DNA of 64,000 nucleotides, from NCBI RefSeq assembly GCF_001426995.1, contig NZ_LMFY01000001.1, positions 1,140,713 to 1,204,712 on the forward strand. Direction: 5' to 3'. The translations under genes were made by a program, and so were the position numbers. Below the pieces are notes generated by a model that had not been told where the DNA came from, searched no databases, and saw only the letters and a list, made by a program, of their open reading frames with translations. This stretch comes from Microbacterium sp. Root553 (GTDB taxonomy: Bacteria > Actinomycetota > Actinomycetes > Actinomycetales > Microbacteriaceae). Shown here piece after piece: positions 26,792 to 34,795 of the stretch (positions are counted from its first letter, which is position 1; each line of letters starts with the position of its first letter).

Positions 26792-27675
26792 CCGTCTCGA
26801 CGACACCCGCGCTGAGCATCCGTGACTTGACGATCGACATCGGGCGTCCCCTCGTGCACGGCATCTCTCTCGACCTCGAGGCCGGCCGCATCCATGGGCT
26901 CGCCGGCGAATCCGGGTCGGGCAAGACGCTCACCTCCCTCGCCGTGCTCGGACTGCTGCCCCGGCAGGCGCGCACCGGAGGATCCATCACGCTCGCGGGG
27001 GAGGAGCTGGTCGGCATGCGCCGCCGGGCGCTCAACCGCATCCGCGGCCGTCGCATCGCGATGATCTTCCAGGACCCGTCGGCGTCGCTGCACCCCCAGC
27101 TGCCGATCGGTCGCCAGCTCACCGACCACATGCGCGTGCACCTCGGGCTGCGCGGCGAGGCGGCGAAGGTGAGGGCCGTCGAGCTGCTCGAGACGGTGCA
27201 GGTGCCGAATCCGGATGCCGCGCTGAAGCGCTACCCGCACCAGTTCTCCGGCGGTCAGCGCCAGCGCATCGCGATCGCCTGCGCTCTCGCGTGCGACCCC
27301 GAGGTGCTGCTGGCCGACGAGCCGACCACCGCGCTCGACGTCACGGTGCAGGCCGGCATCCTTCGGCTGCTGCGCGATCTCGCGACCGAGCGCGACCTCG
27401 CGGTGCTGCTCGTCACGCACGACCTCGGTGTCATGAGTGCGATCGCCGACGAGGTCGCCGTCATGAAGAACGGACGGATCGTCGAGCGGGCCGACCGCGA
27501 GACGCTGTTCCGCGACCCGCAGCACGAGTACACCCGCACGCTGCTCGCCGCATTGCCGGGGTCGAAGCTCGAGATCGCGGATGCCGATGCCGCAGTGCGG
27601 GATCCCGAGCTGCTGGATCCCGTGCTGTCGGATGCTGAGCTGTCGGATGCTGCGGGGGAGGCCCGAGATGAGTGA
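26788..27675 (+). CDS. Peptide-type ABC transporter ATP-binding protein (DppD-like), importer 2
   Basis: 295 residues. Walker A GESGSGKTL (residues 39-47), Q-loop AMIFQDPSASLHPQLPIG, signature FSGGQRQRIAIACALA, Walker B VLLADEPTTALDVTVQ, H-loop LLVTHDLGV. The C-terminal tail after YTRTLLAALPG is unusual: a low-complexity acidic stretch rich in DPELLDP and LSDAELSDA units, arising from a short imperfect tandem repeat in the DNA (about 27590-27660). The last bases overlap the start of the next ATPase gene by 8 nt. Confidence 0.92.
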   Translation: MTVSTTPALSIRDLTIDIGRPLVHGISLDLEAGRIHGLAGESGSGKTLTSLAVLGLLPRQARTGGSITLAGEELVGMRRRALNRIRGRRIAMIFQDPSASLHPQLPIGRQLTDHMRVHLGLRGEAAKVRAVELLETVQVPNPDAALKRYPHQFSGGQRQRIAIACALACDPEVLLADEPTTALDVTVQAGILRLLRDLATERDLAVLLVTHDLGVMSAIADEVAVMKNGRIVERADRETLFRDPQHEYTRTLLAALPGSKLEIADADAAVRDPELLDPVLSDAELSDAAGEARDE

Positions 27676-28507
27676 GATCGCCGTCCTCGATGCGAAAGAC
27701 GTGGTCGTCCGGTACCCCGGCAGCCCGCCGGTCGTGGCCGTCGACGGCGTCTCGCTGACCGTCGCGCCGGGGGAGACCGTGGCGCTGGTCGGAGAATCCG
27801 GCAGCGGCAAGTCGAGCCTCGCCCGCGCGGTCGTGGGCATCGAGAAGCTCGCCGGGGGAGAGGTGCGCTTCCGTGATGCGCCCGTCACGCCGCTCGGCAT
27901 CCGCCGTCGCAACGTGGCCCTCACCGGCATCCAGATGGTGTTCCAGGATCCGTCGACGTCGCTGAACCCGCGCCGTCGTGTGGGCGATCAGATCGCCGAC
28001 GGCATCGCTACGGCGCGCGCTCGCGGCGCCGAGGGTTCGACCGTCGCGGAGTGGCTCGAACGGGTCGGGCTGCCGACCGAGGTCGCCACGCGATTCCCGC
28101 ACCAGTTCTCGGGCGGTCAGAAGCAGCGCCTCGCCATCGCGAGGGCCCTCGCCGCCCGGCCCTCACTGCTCGTCGCCGACGAGCCGATCTCGGCTCTCGA
28201 CGCCTCGACCCAGACCAGCGTCGCGGGTCTCATGCGCGACCTCGTCGCCGAATCCGGCGCCGGGATGCTGTTCATCTCGCACGACCTCGCGGTGGTCCGT
28301 CGCATCGCCGACCGCACCTTCGTGATGTTCGCCGGTCGGGTGCTCGAAGCCGGGGCCACCGACCGCGTGTGGTCTGCGCCGCAGCATCCGTACACCCAGG
28401 CGCTGCTCGCCGCGATCCCCGAGCCCGACGGTGCCGGCCGCATCCCGGTGGCCCCGTCGACGAACGAGCGCACCGTGTGGTCGGAGATCGCCCCCGTCAT
28501 CGACTGA
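27668..28507 (+). CDS. Peptide-type ABC transporter ATP-binding protein (DppF-like), importer 2
   Basis: 279 residues. Walker A GESGSGKSS (residues 44-52), Q-loop GIQMVFQDPSTSLNPRRRVG, signature FSGGQKQRLAIARALA, Walker B LLVADEPISALDASTQ, H-loop FISHDLAVV, and the end PQHPYTQALLAAIPEP characteristic of DppF. ATG at 27668 chosen because it overlaps the previous stop in the way of coupled genes; an upstream start would lie deep in the neighbour. Last gene of the operon; a 26-bp inverted repeat follows 50 nt downstream. Confidence 0.92.
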   Translation: MSEIAVLDAKDVVVRYPGSPPVVAVDGVSLTVAPGETVALVGESGSGKSSLARAVVGIEKLAGGEVRFRDAPVTPLGIRRRNVALTGIQMVFQDPSTSLNPRRRVGDQIADGIATARARGAEGSTVAEWLERVGLPTEVATRFPHQFSGGQKQRLAIARALAARPSLLVADEPISALDASTQTSVAGLMRDLVAESGAGMLFISHDLAVVRRIADRTFVMFAGRVLEAGATDRVWSAPQHPYTQALLAAIPEPDGAGRIPVAPSTNERTVWSEIAPVID

Positions 28508-28556
28508 CGCCGCGCTCGGTCACGCCTTCGCTCTGCCGGTCGCTCGCTCACGCTGT

Positions 28557-28627
28557 CGGGAGGAGAACTCGCCCTCGGGAGGGTCCCTGTGGCTCGAGCC
28601 TCCTCCCGAGGGCGAGTTCTCCTCCCG
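28557..28627. repeat. Perfect 26-bp inverted repeat with 19-nt loop
   Basis: Left arm 28557-28582 starts CGGGAGGAGAACTCG and continues GCCCTCGGGAGG; the right arm 28602-28627 is its exact reverse complement. The hairpin lies between the end of ABC importer 2 and the first recognisable codons of the FecCD remnant. It could be a transcription terminator, although much longer than usual, or the scar of a small mobile or rearranged element. A degenerate relative of the arm (GGGAGGAAAACTCG, 13 of 14 identical) occurs at 50663-50676. Confidence 0.85.
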
Positions 28628-28639
28628 AACGTCACACCG

Positions 28640-29299
28640 ATGCACGGCACGCGGGCGCTCGCCGCGGTGTTCTTCGGGGCCGCGCTCGCGCTCTCGGGAA
28701 CCGTCTTCCAGACCATCACCCGCAATCCGCTGGGCAGCCCCGACGTGATCGGACTGACGACCGGCGCCTACACGGGCGCCCTGATCGTGATGACGAGCGG
28801 CAGCGGGTCAGGCCTCGCCGTCGCGATCGGTGCGATCCTCGGCGGCTTCGGCACCGCCGTGCTCGTGGCACTGCTCATCGCCGGTCGAGGGGCGCTGGGA
28901 TACAGCGTGCTGATCGTGGTGCTGGCGTGCGTGCAGCGCGGGCTGTGGCTGGTCGAGCTCGGCGACGACATCGGCACGAGCCTCGGCGGGCGCATGGGAG
29001 GGACCAAGGCCGGTCTCGTCGCGATCGCGGTCGGCCTGACCGGTGTGGTCACCGCGGTGATCGGTCCGGTCGCATTCATCGCGCTCGCGGCTCCCCACCT
29101 GGCGCGACTGATCGTCAGGAACGGTCCGGCCCATCTGGTCGCCACCGCGCTGACGGGCGCGACCCTGCTCTCGGTCGCCGACATCATCGCGCAGAACGCC
29201 GTGCCGAAGCACGCGCTGCCGGTCGGCGTGGTCACGCTCGTGCTGGGCGGCGCGTATCTGATCTACCTCGTCGTGCGCACGGCTCGTCGCCGGGTGTGA
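28640..29299 (+). pseudogene. FecCD-type siderophore ABC permease remnant
   Basis: An open frame of 219 codons that matches the iron-siderophore permease family in two separate blocks. Block one (TRALAAVFFGAALALSGTVFQTITRNPLGSPDVIG) corresponds to residues about 65-100 of a normal 330-350 residue protein, so the first helix is missing. After LIAGRGALGYSVLIV the sequence jumps straight to ELGDDIGTSLGGRMGGTKAG, omitting about 80 residues that hold two or three helices. The C-terminal half (GPVAFIALAAPHLARLIV ... LPVGVVTLVLGGAYLIYLV) is intact. No partner permease, ATPase or binding protein is nearby. The frame is still open, so the decay is recent or made by in-frame deletion. Confidence 0.8.
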
Positions 29300-29314
29300 C
29301 CCTCACGAGCGCAC

Positions 29315-29360
29315 CACGCACTGCGGGCCGGGACGACATCGCCCCGGCCCGCAGTGCGTG
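29315..29360. terminator. Strong bidirectional stem-loop terminator
   Basis: Perfect 18-bp inverted repeat: CACGCACTGCGGGCCGGG at 29315-29332 and its complement at 29343-29360, with a 10-nt loop. It lies between the convergent FecCD remnant (stop 29299) and the lipoprotein gene (stop 29367), six nt from the latter, so it can end transcription from both sides. Confidence 0.75.
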
Positions 29361-29366
29361 AGTCGA

Positions 29367-30065
29367 TCAGAGGGGCGCGACGATGTCCTGCGCCGCGTCC
29401 CACTCGGTGATCTCCAGCGAGGTCTCGATGCTCTGCCCTGCGGCCTCGGTGGTGCCGCTCGTGGCGAGCACCACGTAGTCCTTCGTGACCTCGAAGGTCA
29501 CGTCGACATCCACGCCCTGAGCCTGGGAGGTGCCGCTGACCAGGTAGACCTCCTGGCCGAGGCGCGTGCCGGTGCCCGTGACGGTGAAGTCGCCGGTCAG
29601 GGCGCCGGCGGCTTCAGCCGGGTCGGTGCTCGCCGCCGTGACCGCGCCGCTGCTGAGCGCCGCGACGATGGGGTCGCTGGAATTCGGGTCGGCGACCTGC
29701 CACTCGCTCGTGGACGACTTCACCCACGCGTCGTCGCCGATCACGATCAGCGAGCCCATCGGCGTCGTGGTCTCGATCGCCTTGTCCGTCGGGTCGTACC
29801 GGGCGGTGGTCTCCATGCCCAGGATGTTCGTCTTCGCGACGTATCCGGCCGTGTCCTGCATCGCCTCGGTGATGCAGGATCCCAGGGCAGCACCGTCGAC
29901 GGTGGCACCCTCGGAGAGCTCGGGGCAGTCGGATGCGGGTGCGGTGGTCTCCTCCGCAGCCGCGGAGGGCTTCGGATCCGCGGGCTCCTCGGCACCTGCG
30001 GTGCAGCCGGTGAGCAGGACACTGGCGGCCAGCACGAGGCCGACCCCCCATTTGTTGACGCGCAT
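29367..30065 (-). CDS. Secreted lipoprotein (LppX/LprG-like fold possible)
   Basis: 232 residues. Signal peptide MRVNKWGVGLVLAASVLLTGC with lipobox LLTGC (Cys21), then a Pro/Ala/Glu-rich linker (AGAEEPADPKPSAAAEETTAPAS). The mature domain alternates strands and short helices (MQDTAGYVAKTNILGMETTARYDPTDKAIETTTPMGSLIVIGDDAWVKSSTSEWQV...), the pattern seen in LppX/LprAFG-type lipid-carrier lipoproteins and in related actinobacterial lipoproteins of unknown function. The resemblance is structural guesswork. Followed by the terminator at 29315-29360; divergent from rpsF with a 229-nt gap. Confidence 0.75.
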   Translation of the reverse strand: MRVNKWGVGLVLAASVLLTGCTAGAEEPADPKPSAAAEETTAPASDCPELSEGATVDGAALGSCITEAMQDTAGYVAKTNILGMETTARYDPTDKAIETTTPMGSLIVIGDDAWVKSSTSEWQVADPNSSDPIVAALSSGAVTAASTDPAEAAGALTGDFTVTGTGTRLGQEVYLVSGTSQAQGVDVDVTFEVTKDYVVLATSGTTEAAGQSIETSLEITEWDAAQDIVAPL

Positions 30066-30172
30066 GGCGTTCCCCCTTCGGTCGTGTGCGTGCGATGCCT
30101 GTCGGCATGCACGGGAACCAGCTTGCCAAGTCCTCGGCGACCACGGTGGAGGCGACGCGGAGGTTTCTCCGC

Positions 30173-30294
30173 TACACTGTCAAGGTTGTCTGCCTTCCGG
30201 CATCCATTCGGGATGCCACGGCGGATGACGTGCACACACCCTCCTGTTTCCGGGAAATCCTCGGAAACCGTTCTAGTCCGAAGGAGGTGGGTAA
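30173..30294 (+). promoter_or_regulatory. rpsF promoter and structured 5' leader
   Basis: TACACT at 30173-30178 is a plausible -10 box, directly preceded by the inverted repeat GCGGAG-GTTT-CTCCGC (30157-30172). The leader of about 110 nt that follows contains two small hairpins: GGCATCC/GGATGCC (30199-30217) and GTTTCCG/CGGAAAC with a 9-nt loop (30246-30268), and ends with AAGGAGGT at 30281-30288. Autogenous control of rpsF by the S6:S18 complex through a leader structure is known in several bacterial phyla; whether this leader carries that motif cannot be decided by eye. Confidence 0.45.
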
Positions 30295-30663
30295 GTGACG
30301 CACCAGTACGAACTCATGGTCATTCTGACCCCCGAGATCGATGAGCGCCAGGTCGCTCCTACGCTCGACAAGTTCCTCAAGGTCATCACCAACGATGGCG
30401 GTTCGATCGACAAGGTCGACATCTGGGGCAAGCGCCGTCTCGCGTACGAGATCCAGAAGAAGAACGAGGGCATCTACGCCGTCGTCAACTTCACCGCGAC
30501 CAGCGAGGCCACGCAGGAGCTCGATCGTCAGCTGAAGCTGAACGAGCAGATCATGCGCACCAAGGTCCTCCGCTCCGAGGAAGCTCAGGCGATGGTCGCG
30601 ACCGAAGCCAAGCGCACCGAAGAGAAGGCTGCCCGCAAGGCCGCCAAGGCTGCGAAGGCCTGA
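30295..30663 (+). CDS. rpsF: 30S ribosomal protein S6
   Basis: 122 residues. Family features: [18 protein letters not shown] at the start, the central [20 protein letters not shown] motif that contacts S18 and 16S rRNA, and an Ala/Lys-rich C-terminal tail ([12 protein letters not shown]) as in other actinobacteria. Starts with GTG after a perfect AAGGAGGT Shine-Dalgarno sequence. First gene of the conserved rpsF-ssb-rpsR-rplI operon; S6 and S18 assemble together on the platform of the 30S subunit. Confidence 0.97.
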   Translation: MTHQYELMVILTPEIDERQVAPTLDKFLKVITNDGGSIDKVDIWGKRRLAYEIQKKNEGIYAVVNFTATSEATQELDRQLKLNEQIMRTKVLRSEEAQAMVATEAKRTEEKAARKAAKAAKA

Positions 30664-30668
30664 GTCCG

Positions 30669-31181
30669 ATGGCCGGCGAAACAGTCATCACCGTGGTGGG
30701 CAACCTCACGGCCGACCCCGAGCTGCGGTACACGCAGAACGGACTGCCGGTGGCGAACTTCACCATCGCTTCGACGCCTCGGAACTTCGATCGCGCCGCC
30801 AACGAGTGGAAGGACGGCGAAGCGCTGTTCCTCCGTGCGTCGGTCTGGCGTGAATTCGCCGAGCACGTGGCGGGTTCGCTGACCAAGGGCATGCGCGTCA
30901 TGGCGCAGGGCCGTCTGCGTCAGCGCTCCTACCAGGACCGCGAGGGCAACCAGCGCACCGCTATCGAGCTGGAGGTCGACGAGATCGGCCCCTCGCTCCG
31001 GTACGCGACTGCACAGGTCACCCGTGCGGCCTCGAACGGTGGCGGCGGCGGTGGCGGCGGACAGTCGCGTCCCGCTCAGCAGCAGCAGGTGTCGGAGGAG
31101 CCGTGGTCAACCCCCGGCTCGTCGACCAGCGCCGATGCCTGGAGCACTCCGGGCAGCTTCGGCGACGACACCCCCTTCTGA
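30669..31181 (+). CDS. ssb: Single-stranded DNA-binding protein
   Basis: 170 residues. OB-fold in the first 110 ([36 protein letters not shown] ... [44 protein letters not shown]), a Gly/Gln-rich disordered linker ([16 protein letters not shown]), and the acidic C-terminal tip DDTPF that recruits replication and repair partners. The tetrameric protein coats single-stranded DNA. Lies 5 nt after rpsF and 50 nt before rpsR, inside the ribosomal operon as in most bacteria. Confidence 0.97.
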   Translation: MAGETVITVVGNLTADPELRYTQNGLPVANFTIASTPRNFDRAANEWKDGEALFLRASVWREFAEHVAGSLTKGMRVMAQGRLRQRSYQDREGNQRTAIELEVDEIGPSLRYATAQVTRAASNGGGGGGGGQSRPAQQQQVSEEPWSTPGSSTSADAWSTPGSFGDDTPF

Positions 31182-31231
31182 AACAGGATCTCCGGATGCT
31201 TCGGCATCTGTCTCAAAACTAAGGAAAAACA

Positions 31232-31486
31232 ATGGCTGGAAAGTCGAGCGGCGACCGCCGCAAGCCGCGGAAGGGCGCGAAGAACGCCGCTCCCGCGAAG
31301 TCGATCCGGGTCGGAGTCATCGATTACAAGGATGTCTCCACCCTCCGTAAGTTCGTCTCGGAGCGCGGCAAGATCCGCGCCCGTCGTATCACCGGTGTCT
31401 CGGTGCAGGAGCAGCGTCTGATCGCCACGGCGATCAAGAACGCACGCGAGATGGCGCTCCTGCCCTACGCTGGCGCCGGCCGGTAA
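31232..31486 (+). CDS. rpsR: 30S ribosomal protein S18
   Basis: 84 residues with the S18 core [26 protein letters not shown] and the basic N-terminal tail [13 protein letters not shown]. No cysteine pair for zinc (a C-minus form). Binds 16S rRNA and S6. AAGGA lies six nt upstream of the ATG. 11 nt before rplI. Confidence 0.97.
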   Translation: MAGKSSGDRRKPRKGAKNAAPAKSIRVGVIDYKDVSTLRKFVSERGKIRARRITGVSVQEQRLIATAIKNAREMALLPYAGAGR

Positions 31487-31497
31487 GGGGTATCGAG

Positions 31498-31950
31498 ATG
31501 GCAAAGCTGATTCTCACGAACGAGGTCGCCGGGCTGGGCAGTGCCGGTGACGTGGTCGAGGTCAAGAACGGGTTCGCCCGTAACTACCTCATCCCCCAGG
31601 GCTTCGCTACGGCGTGGACCCGCGGTGGCGAAAAGCAGGTCGCTTCGATCCAGGCTGCTCGTCAGGCGCGTGCGATCCACGACCGCGACGAGGCCGTGGC
31701 CCTGAAGAACTCCCTCGAGAGCACCAAGGTGCGCCTGGCCGTCAAGGCCGGCAACGAGGGTCGCCTCTTCGGCTCGGTCAAGACCGATCACATCGCGGAT
31801 GCTGTCGCAGCCGCGGGTCTCGGCTCGATCGACAAGCGCAAGGTGCACATCCCGTCGCCCATCAAGGTCACGGGCGAGCACGAGGCCACGGTTCGTCTGC
31901 ACGACGACGTGACCGCAGTCATCACGCTGCAGGTCGTCGCCGCCAAGTAA
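31498..31950 (+). CDS. rplI: 50S ribosomal protein L9
   Basis: 150 residues. N-terminal domain [36 protein letters not shown] with the conserved G-x-x-x-V-x-V-x-x-G-Y/F-x-R-N pattern, a long connecting helix ([23 protein letters not shown]), and the C-terminal rRNA-binding domain ([17 protein letters not shown]). Last gene of the operon, followed by a strong terminator at 31965-31996. Confidence 0.97.
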   Translation: MAKLILTNEVAGLGSAGDVVEVKNGFARNYLIPQGFATAWTRGGEKQVASIQAARQARAIHDRDEAVALKNSLESTKVRLAVKAGNEGRLFGSVKTDHIADAVAAAGLGSIDKRKVHIPSPIKVTGEHEATVRLHDDVTAVITLQVVAAK

Positions 31951-31964
31951 GGCACGACGTCTCG

Positions 31965-31996
31965 AACACCCCCTGTCCCTCGGGACAGGGGGTGTT
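31965..31996 (+). terminator. Rho-independent-type terminator of the rpsF operon
   Basis: Perfect 15-bp arms: AACACCCCCTGTCCC (31965-31979) and GGGACAGGGGGTGTT (31982-31996), closed by only two bases so the true loop will be slightly larger. It begins 14 nt after the rplI stop. The following sequence has few T residues. Confidence 0.85.
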
Positions 31997-32073
31997 CTGC
32001 GTGTTCCGAGGCCTGTTCTCGGGGCCGCCGAGTGTGACGCGCCCGGTGAAAATCCAGCTTGACTTTCCCCAGG

Positions 32074-32273
32074 TTGTACACATCTCGTCCGGGATTCCCT
32101 CAACCTTCAATGTGCGGTTGAAGCGCATTCTCATCCACAGCCTGGGGAGACGATAAAACGCAGGTCAAGGGCATGTTACGGGTTGCAAGATCGGGTACTC
32201 CACCGGGTTATCCACAGCCGTTCTGCACAGACACTCCGGACTTGTTCGCACGCTTTCCACAGAGTTATCCACA
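32074..32273 (+). promoter_or_regulatory. Cluster of DnaA-box sequences upstream of dnaB
   Basis: In the 482-nt gap between rplI and dnaB (31951-32432) there are two exact DnaA boxes TTATCCACA (32208-32216 and 32265-32273), two that fit the looser TTNTNCACA (TTGTACACA 32074-32082; TTCTGCACA 32221-32229), one single-mismatch box TCATCCACA (32131-32139) and one weaker CTTTCCACA (32253-32261). All point the same way. They fall into pairs with 12-13 bp start-to-start spacing (32208/32221 and 32253/32265), as in arrays bound cooperatively by DnaA. The region is less GC-rich than the flanking genes. Function (control of dnaB, DnaA titration, or initiation) is inferred. Confidence 0.7.
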
Positions 32274-32432
32274 GGCTGTGTTGCGACCGGAAACCGCCGC
32301 TCGTAGCGTGGTCCAGCGACCCGATGTCGGAAGTGCCTGGTTTGCTGCGCAGACAGGCATTCTCGACCGAGAGCCCCGCGCGTTGCCGACTCCTCGGCTC
32401 CGCCGGAGGAACGTCGCAGCGAAGGGAGCAGC

Positions 32433-33806
32433 GTGTCGATCGCCGACATCTCAGAGGACCGCATGGGCAGCAAGCGGTCGCACGAGCGCACACCGCCGCA
32501 CGACCTCCTCGCCGAGCAGAGCGCCCTCGGCGGAATGCTCCTCTCGAAGGATGCGGTCGCCGACGTCATCGAGACGCTCAAGGGTGCAGACTTCTACATC
32601 CCCAAGCACGAGCTGATCTTCGAGGCGATCCTGTCGCTGTACTCGCACGGTGAGCCGACCGACGTCGTCGCCGTCACCGACGAGCTCATCAAGACGGGCG
32701 AGCTGAGTCGCGCCGGCGGCGCCGACTACCTGCACACCCTCACCTCGATCGTCCCCACGGCCGCAAACGCCGGCTACTACGGCGGGATCGTCTCGGAGCG
32801 CGCCATCCTGCGCCGCCTCGTCGACGCGGGCACGCGCATCGTGCAGCTCGGGTACGACGGGCAGGGCGATGCCACCGACATCGTGAACAACGCCCAGGCG
32901 GAGATCTACTCCATCACCGGGTCCGAGACGGCCGAGGACTACGTCCCCCTGCAGATCGCCGTCGACGCGGCGCTCGAGGAGATCGAGGCGGCCAGCGGGC
33001 GCGACGGATCGATGACCGGCGTGCCGACCGGCTTCAAGGAGCTCGACGAGCTCACCAACGGCCTTCACGGCGGCCAGATGATCGTCGTCGCGGCGCGTCC
33101 CGCGATGGGTAAGTCGACGCTCGCGCTCGACTTCGCGCGCTCGGCCTCGATCGGGCACAACATCCCCTCCGTCTTCTTCTCGCTCGAGATGGGCAAGAGC
33201 GAGATCGCGATGCGTCTGCTCAGCGCCGAGGGCCAGATCCCGCTGCAGAACATGCGCAAGGGAAACCTCGACCCGCGCGACTGGACGACGGTCGCCGCGA
33301 CGCGAGGTCGCATCAACGACGCGCCGCTCTACATCGACGACAGCCCCAACATGACCCTCGTCGAGATCCGTGCGAAGTGCCGTCGCCTCAAGCAGCGCGA
33401 AGGACTGCGCATGGTCATCATCGACTACCTGCAGCTGATGACGTCGGGAAAGCGCGTCGAGTCGCGTCAGCAGGAGGTCTCGGAGTTCTCGCGAAGCCTC
33501 AAGCTGATCGCCAAGGAGCTGCAGGTCCCGGTCATCGCCCTCTCGCAGCTGAACCGTGGTCCCGAGCAGCGCACCGACAAGAAGCCCGCGATCAGCGACC
33601 TGCGTGAGTCCGGCTCGATCGAGCAGGACGCCGACATGGTCATCCTGCTGCACCGCGACTCGGTGTACGACAAGGACGTCCGCCCGGGTGAGGCCGACCT
33701 GATCGTCGCCAAGCACCGTAACGGCCCGACGGCGACGATCACCGTGGCGTTCCAGGGTCACTACTCGCGCTTCCACGACATGGCGCCGGGCGGCGACTTC
33801 AACTGA
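32433..33806 (+). CDS. dnaB: Replicative DNA helicase
   Basis: 457 residues, full length without intein. N-terminal domain PPHDLLAEQSALGGMLLSKDAVADVIE; RecA-like motor with Walker A ARPAMGKST (about residue 223), SVFFSLEMGKSEIAMRLL, the Walker B strand MVIIDYLQLM, ALSQLNRGPEQR and the late DLRESGSIEQDADMVILLHR motif. Hexameric helicase that unwinds DNA ahead of the fork. Starts with GTG 13 nt after a GAAGGGAG ribosome-binding site. It follows the ribosomal operon but is separated from it by a terminator and the DnaA-box region, so it probably has its own promoter. Confidence 0.96.
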   Translation: MSIADISEDRMGSKRSHERTPPHDLLAEQSALGGMLLSKDAVADVIETLKGADFYIPKHELIFEAILSLYSHGEPTDVVAVTDELIKTGELSRAGGADYLHTLTSIVPTAANAGYYGGIVSERAILRRLVDAGTRIVQLGYDGQGDATDIVNNAQAEIYSITGSETAEDYVPLQIAVDAALEEIEAASGRDGSMTGVPTGFKELDELTNGLHGGQMIVVAARPAMGKSTLALDFARSASIGHNIPSVFFSLEMGKSEIAMRLLSAEGQIPLQNMRKGNLDPRDWTTVAATRGRINDAPLYIDDSPNMTLVEIRAKCRRLKQREGLRMVIIDYLQLMTSGKRVESRQQEVSEFSRSLKLIAKELQVPVIALSQLNRGPEQRTDKKPAISDLRESGSIEQDADMVILLHRDSVYDKDVRPGEADLIVAKHRNGPTATITVAFQGHYSRFHDMAPGGDFN

Positions 33807-33881
33807 GCCGAGCGTCTGGGAGATCCCGATACCGCTGAATCCGACGTCGGTTCTCAGAACGTGTCGACGACGACTCGGACG

Positions 33882-34535
33882 TCACTCGGGGTGTGGGTTC
33901 GGCCCGGTCCTGCCGAAGCTCGGAGTCACGCCCTCGCGCTTTCGTACCAACCAGACGGTGTGATCGCCGATGCTCGGATCTCTGCTGGTGTGCGCGACGA
34001 CGTCGAATCCGTGCTGATCGAACAGTGCACGATACTCACCGGGGTCGAGGCTGGCGTGGTAGAGCGGGTCGCCGTGTAGGTTTCCGACAACCTCGCCGGC
34101 TTCCGGACCGGTTGTGAGGAGGAGTGGGGCTCCGGTCGTCGCGTGATGCTCGAAGAGGGGGAACATCGCTCGCTGGTCGACAGGGGAGAGATGGAAGAAG
34201 CTATCCCAGGCCACGATCCCCTCGAATCGGATGGCGAGGTCCAGACGGCGCATATCGAGCACTTCGGCCCGCGCGGCAGGCACGTTCGTGCGGAAGAGTC
34301 GGATCATCTCCGATGAACTGTCGATGCCGGTGACAGCGAAGCCGTTGTCGTCGAGCCATTGCGCGATCGGTACTCCAGAACCGCACCCGACGTCGAGGAC
34401 GGATGCATGAGGTTCGAGCAGGGTGGTGAACAACGACAACCACCCATGTTCGACGAGGGCGGTACTTCTCGCTCTCACCCATTCCGCCGCACGCTTCTGG
34501 TACACCTCGCCAACCTGGTCCACCGGATCGTTCAT
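33882..34535 (-). CDS. Class I SAM-dependent methyltransferase
   Basis: 217 residues. SAM-binding motif I VLDVGCGSGVPIAQWL (residues 47-62), motif II region FAVTGIDSSSEMIRLFR, motif post-I VLDMRRLDL and motif IV IVAWDSFFHLSP. Substrate unknown; the closest general type is the small ubiquinone/menaquinone-methyltransferase-like fold. Codon use seems somewhat less extreme in GC than the neighbours. It is convergent with dnaB (75 nt between stops) and followed on its promoter side by a 260-nt gap in which I see no gene. Confidence 0.85.
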   Translation of the reverse strand: MNDPVDQVGEVYQKRAAEWVRARSTALVEHGWLSLFTTLLEPHASVLDVGCGSGVPIAQWLDDNGFAVTGIDSSSEMIRLFRTNVPAARAEVLDMRRLDLAIRFEGIVAWDSFFHLSPVDQRAMFPLFEHHATTGAPLLLTTGPEAGEVVGNLHGDPLYHASLDPGEYRALFDQHGFDVVAHTSRDPSIGDHTVWLVRKREGVTPSFGRTGPNPHPE

Positions 34536-34795
34536 GAAGCCATCGTCTGCTGTTCGCCCTCAGTGACATCAGCGACGCGCGGGAGGCGCAGCCGACGAGT
34601 GACGGAACTGGCCCCGTCGACCTCGTGTGCGGTGTGTGCGCTCTTCGCCTGAATCCGGGGGTGGTCGTCGGATGATCCAGCCCGCCGCTCCCCGCCCTAG
34701 GCTTGAACATGCGGGCCCGGGTTTGACCGTTGCGGTGCTGCGCGGCGATCATGAGGTTCACGCGCTGACGGGTGCGCACGGATGAGGAGCGGAAT

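Noticed and set aside
28508..28639. An extended N-terminus (start at 28589) for the FecCD remnant
   Set aside because: The extra codons are read from the right arm of the 26-bp inverted repeat and do not resemble FecCD sequences.
32041..32432. The rplI-dnaB gap as the chromosomal origin oriC
   Set aside because: DnaA boxes are present, but no dnaA, dnaN, rpmH or parAB genes are in the window. A regulatory or titration cluster is the safer reading.
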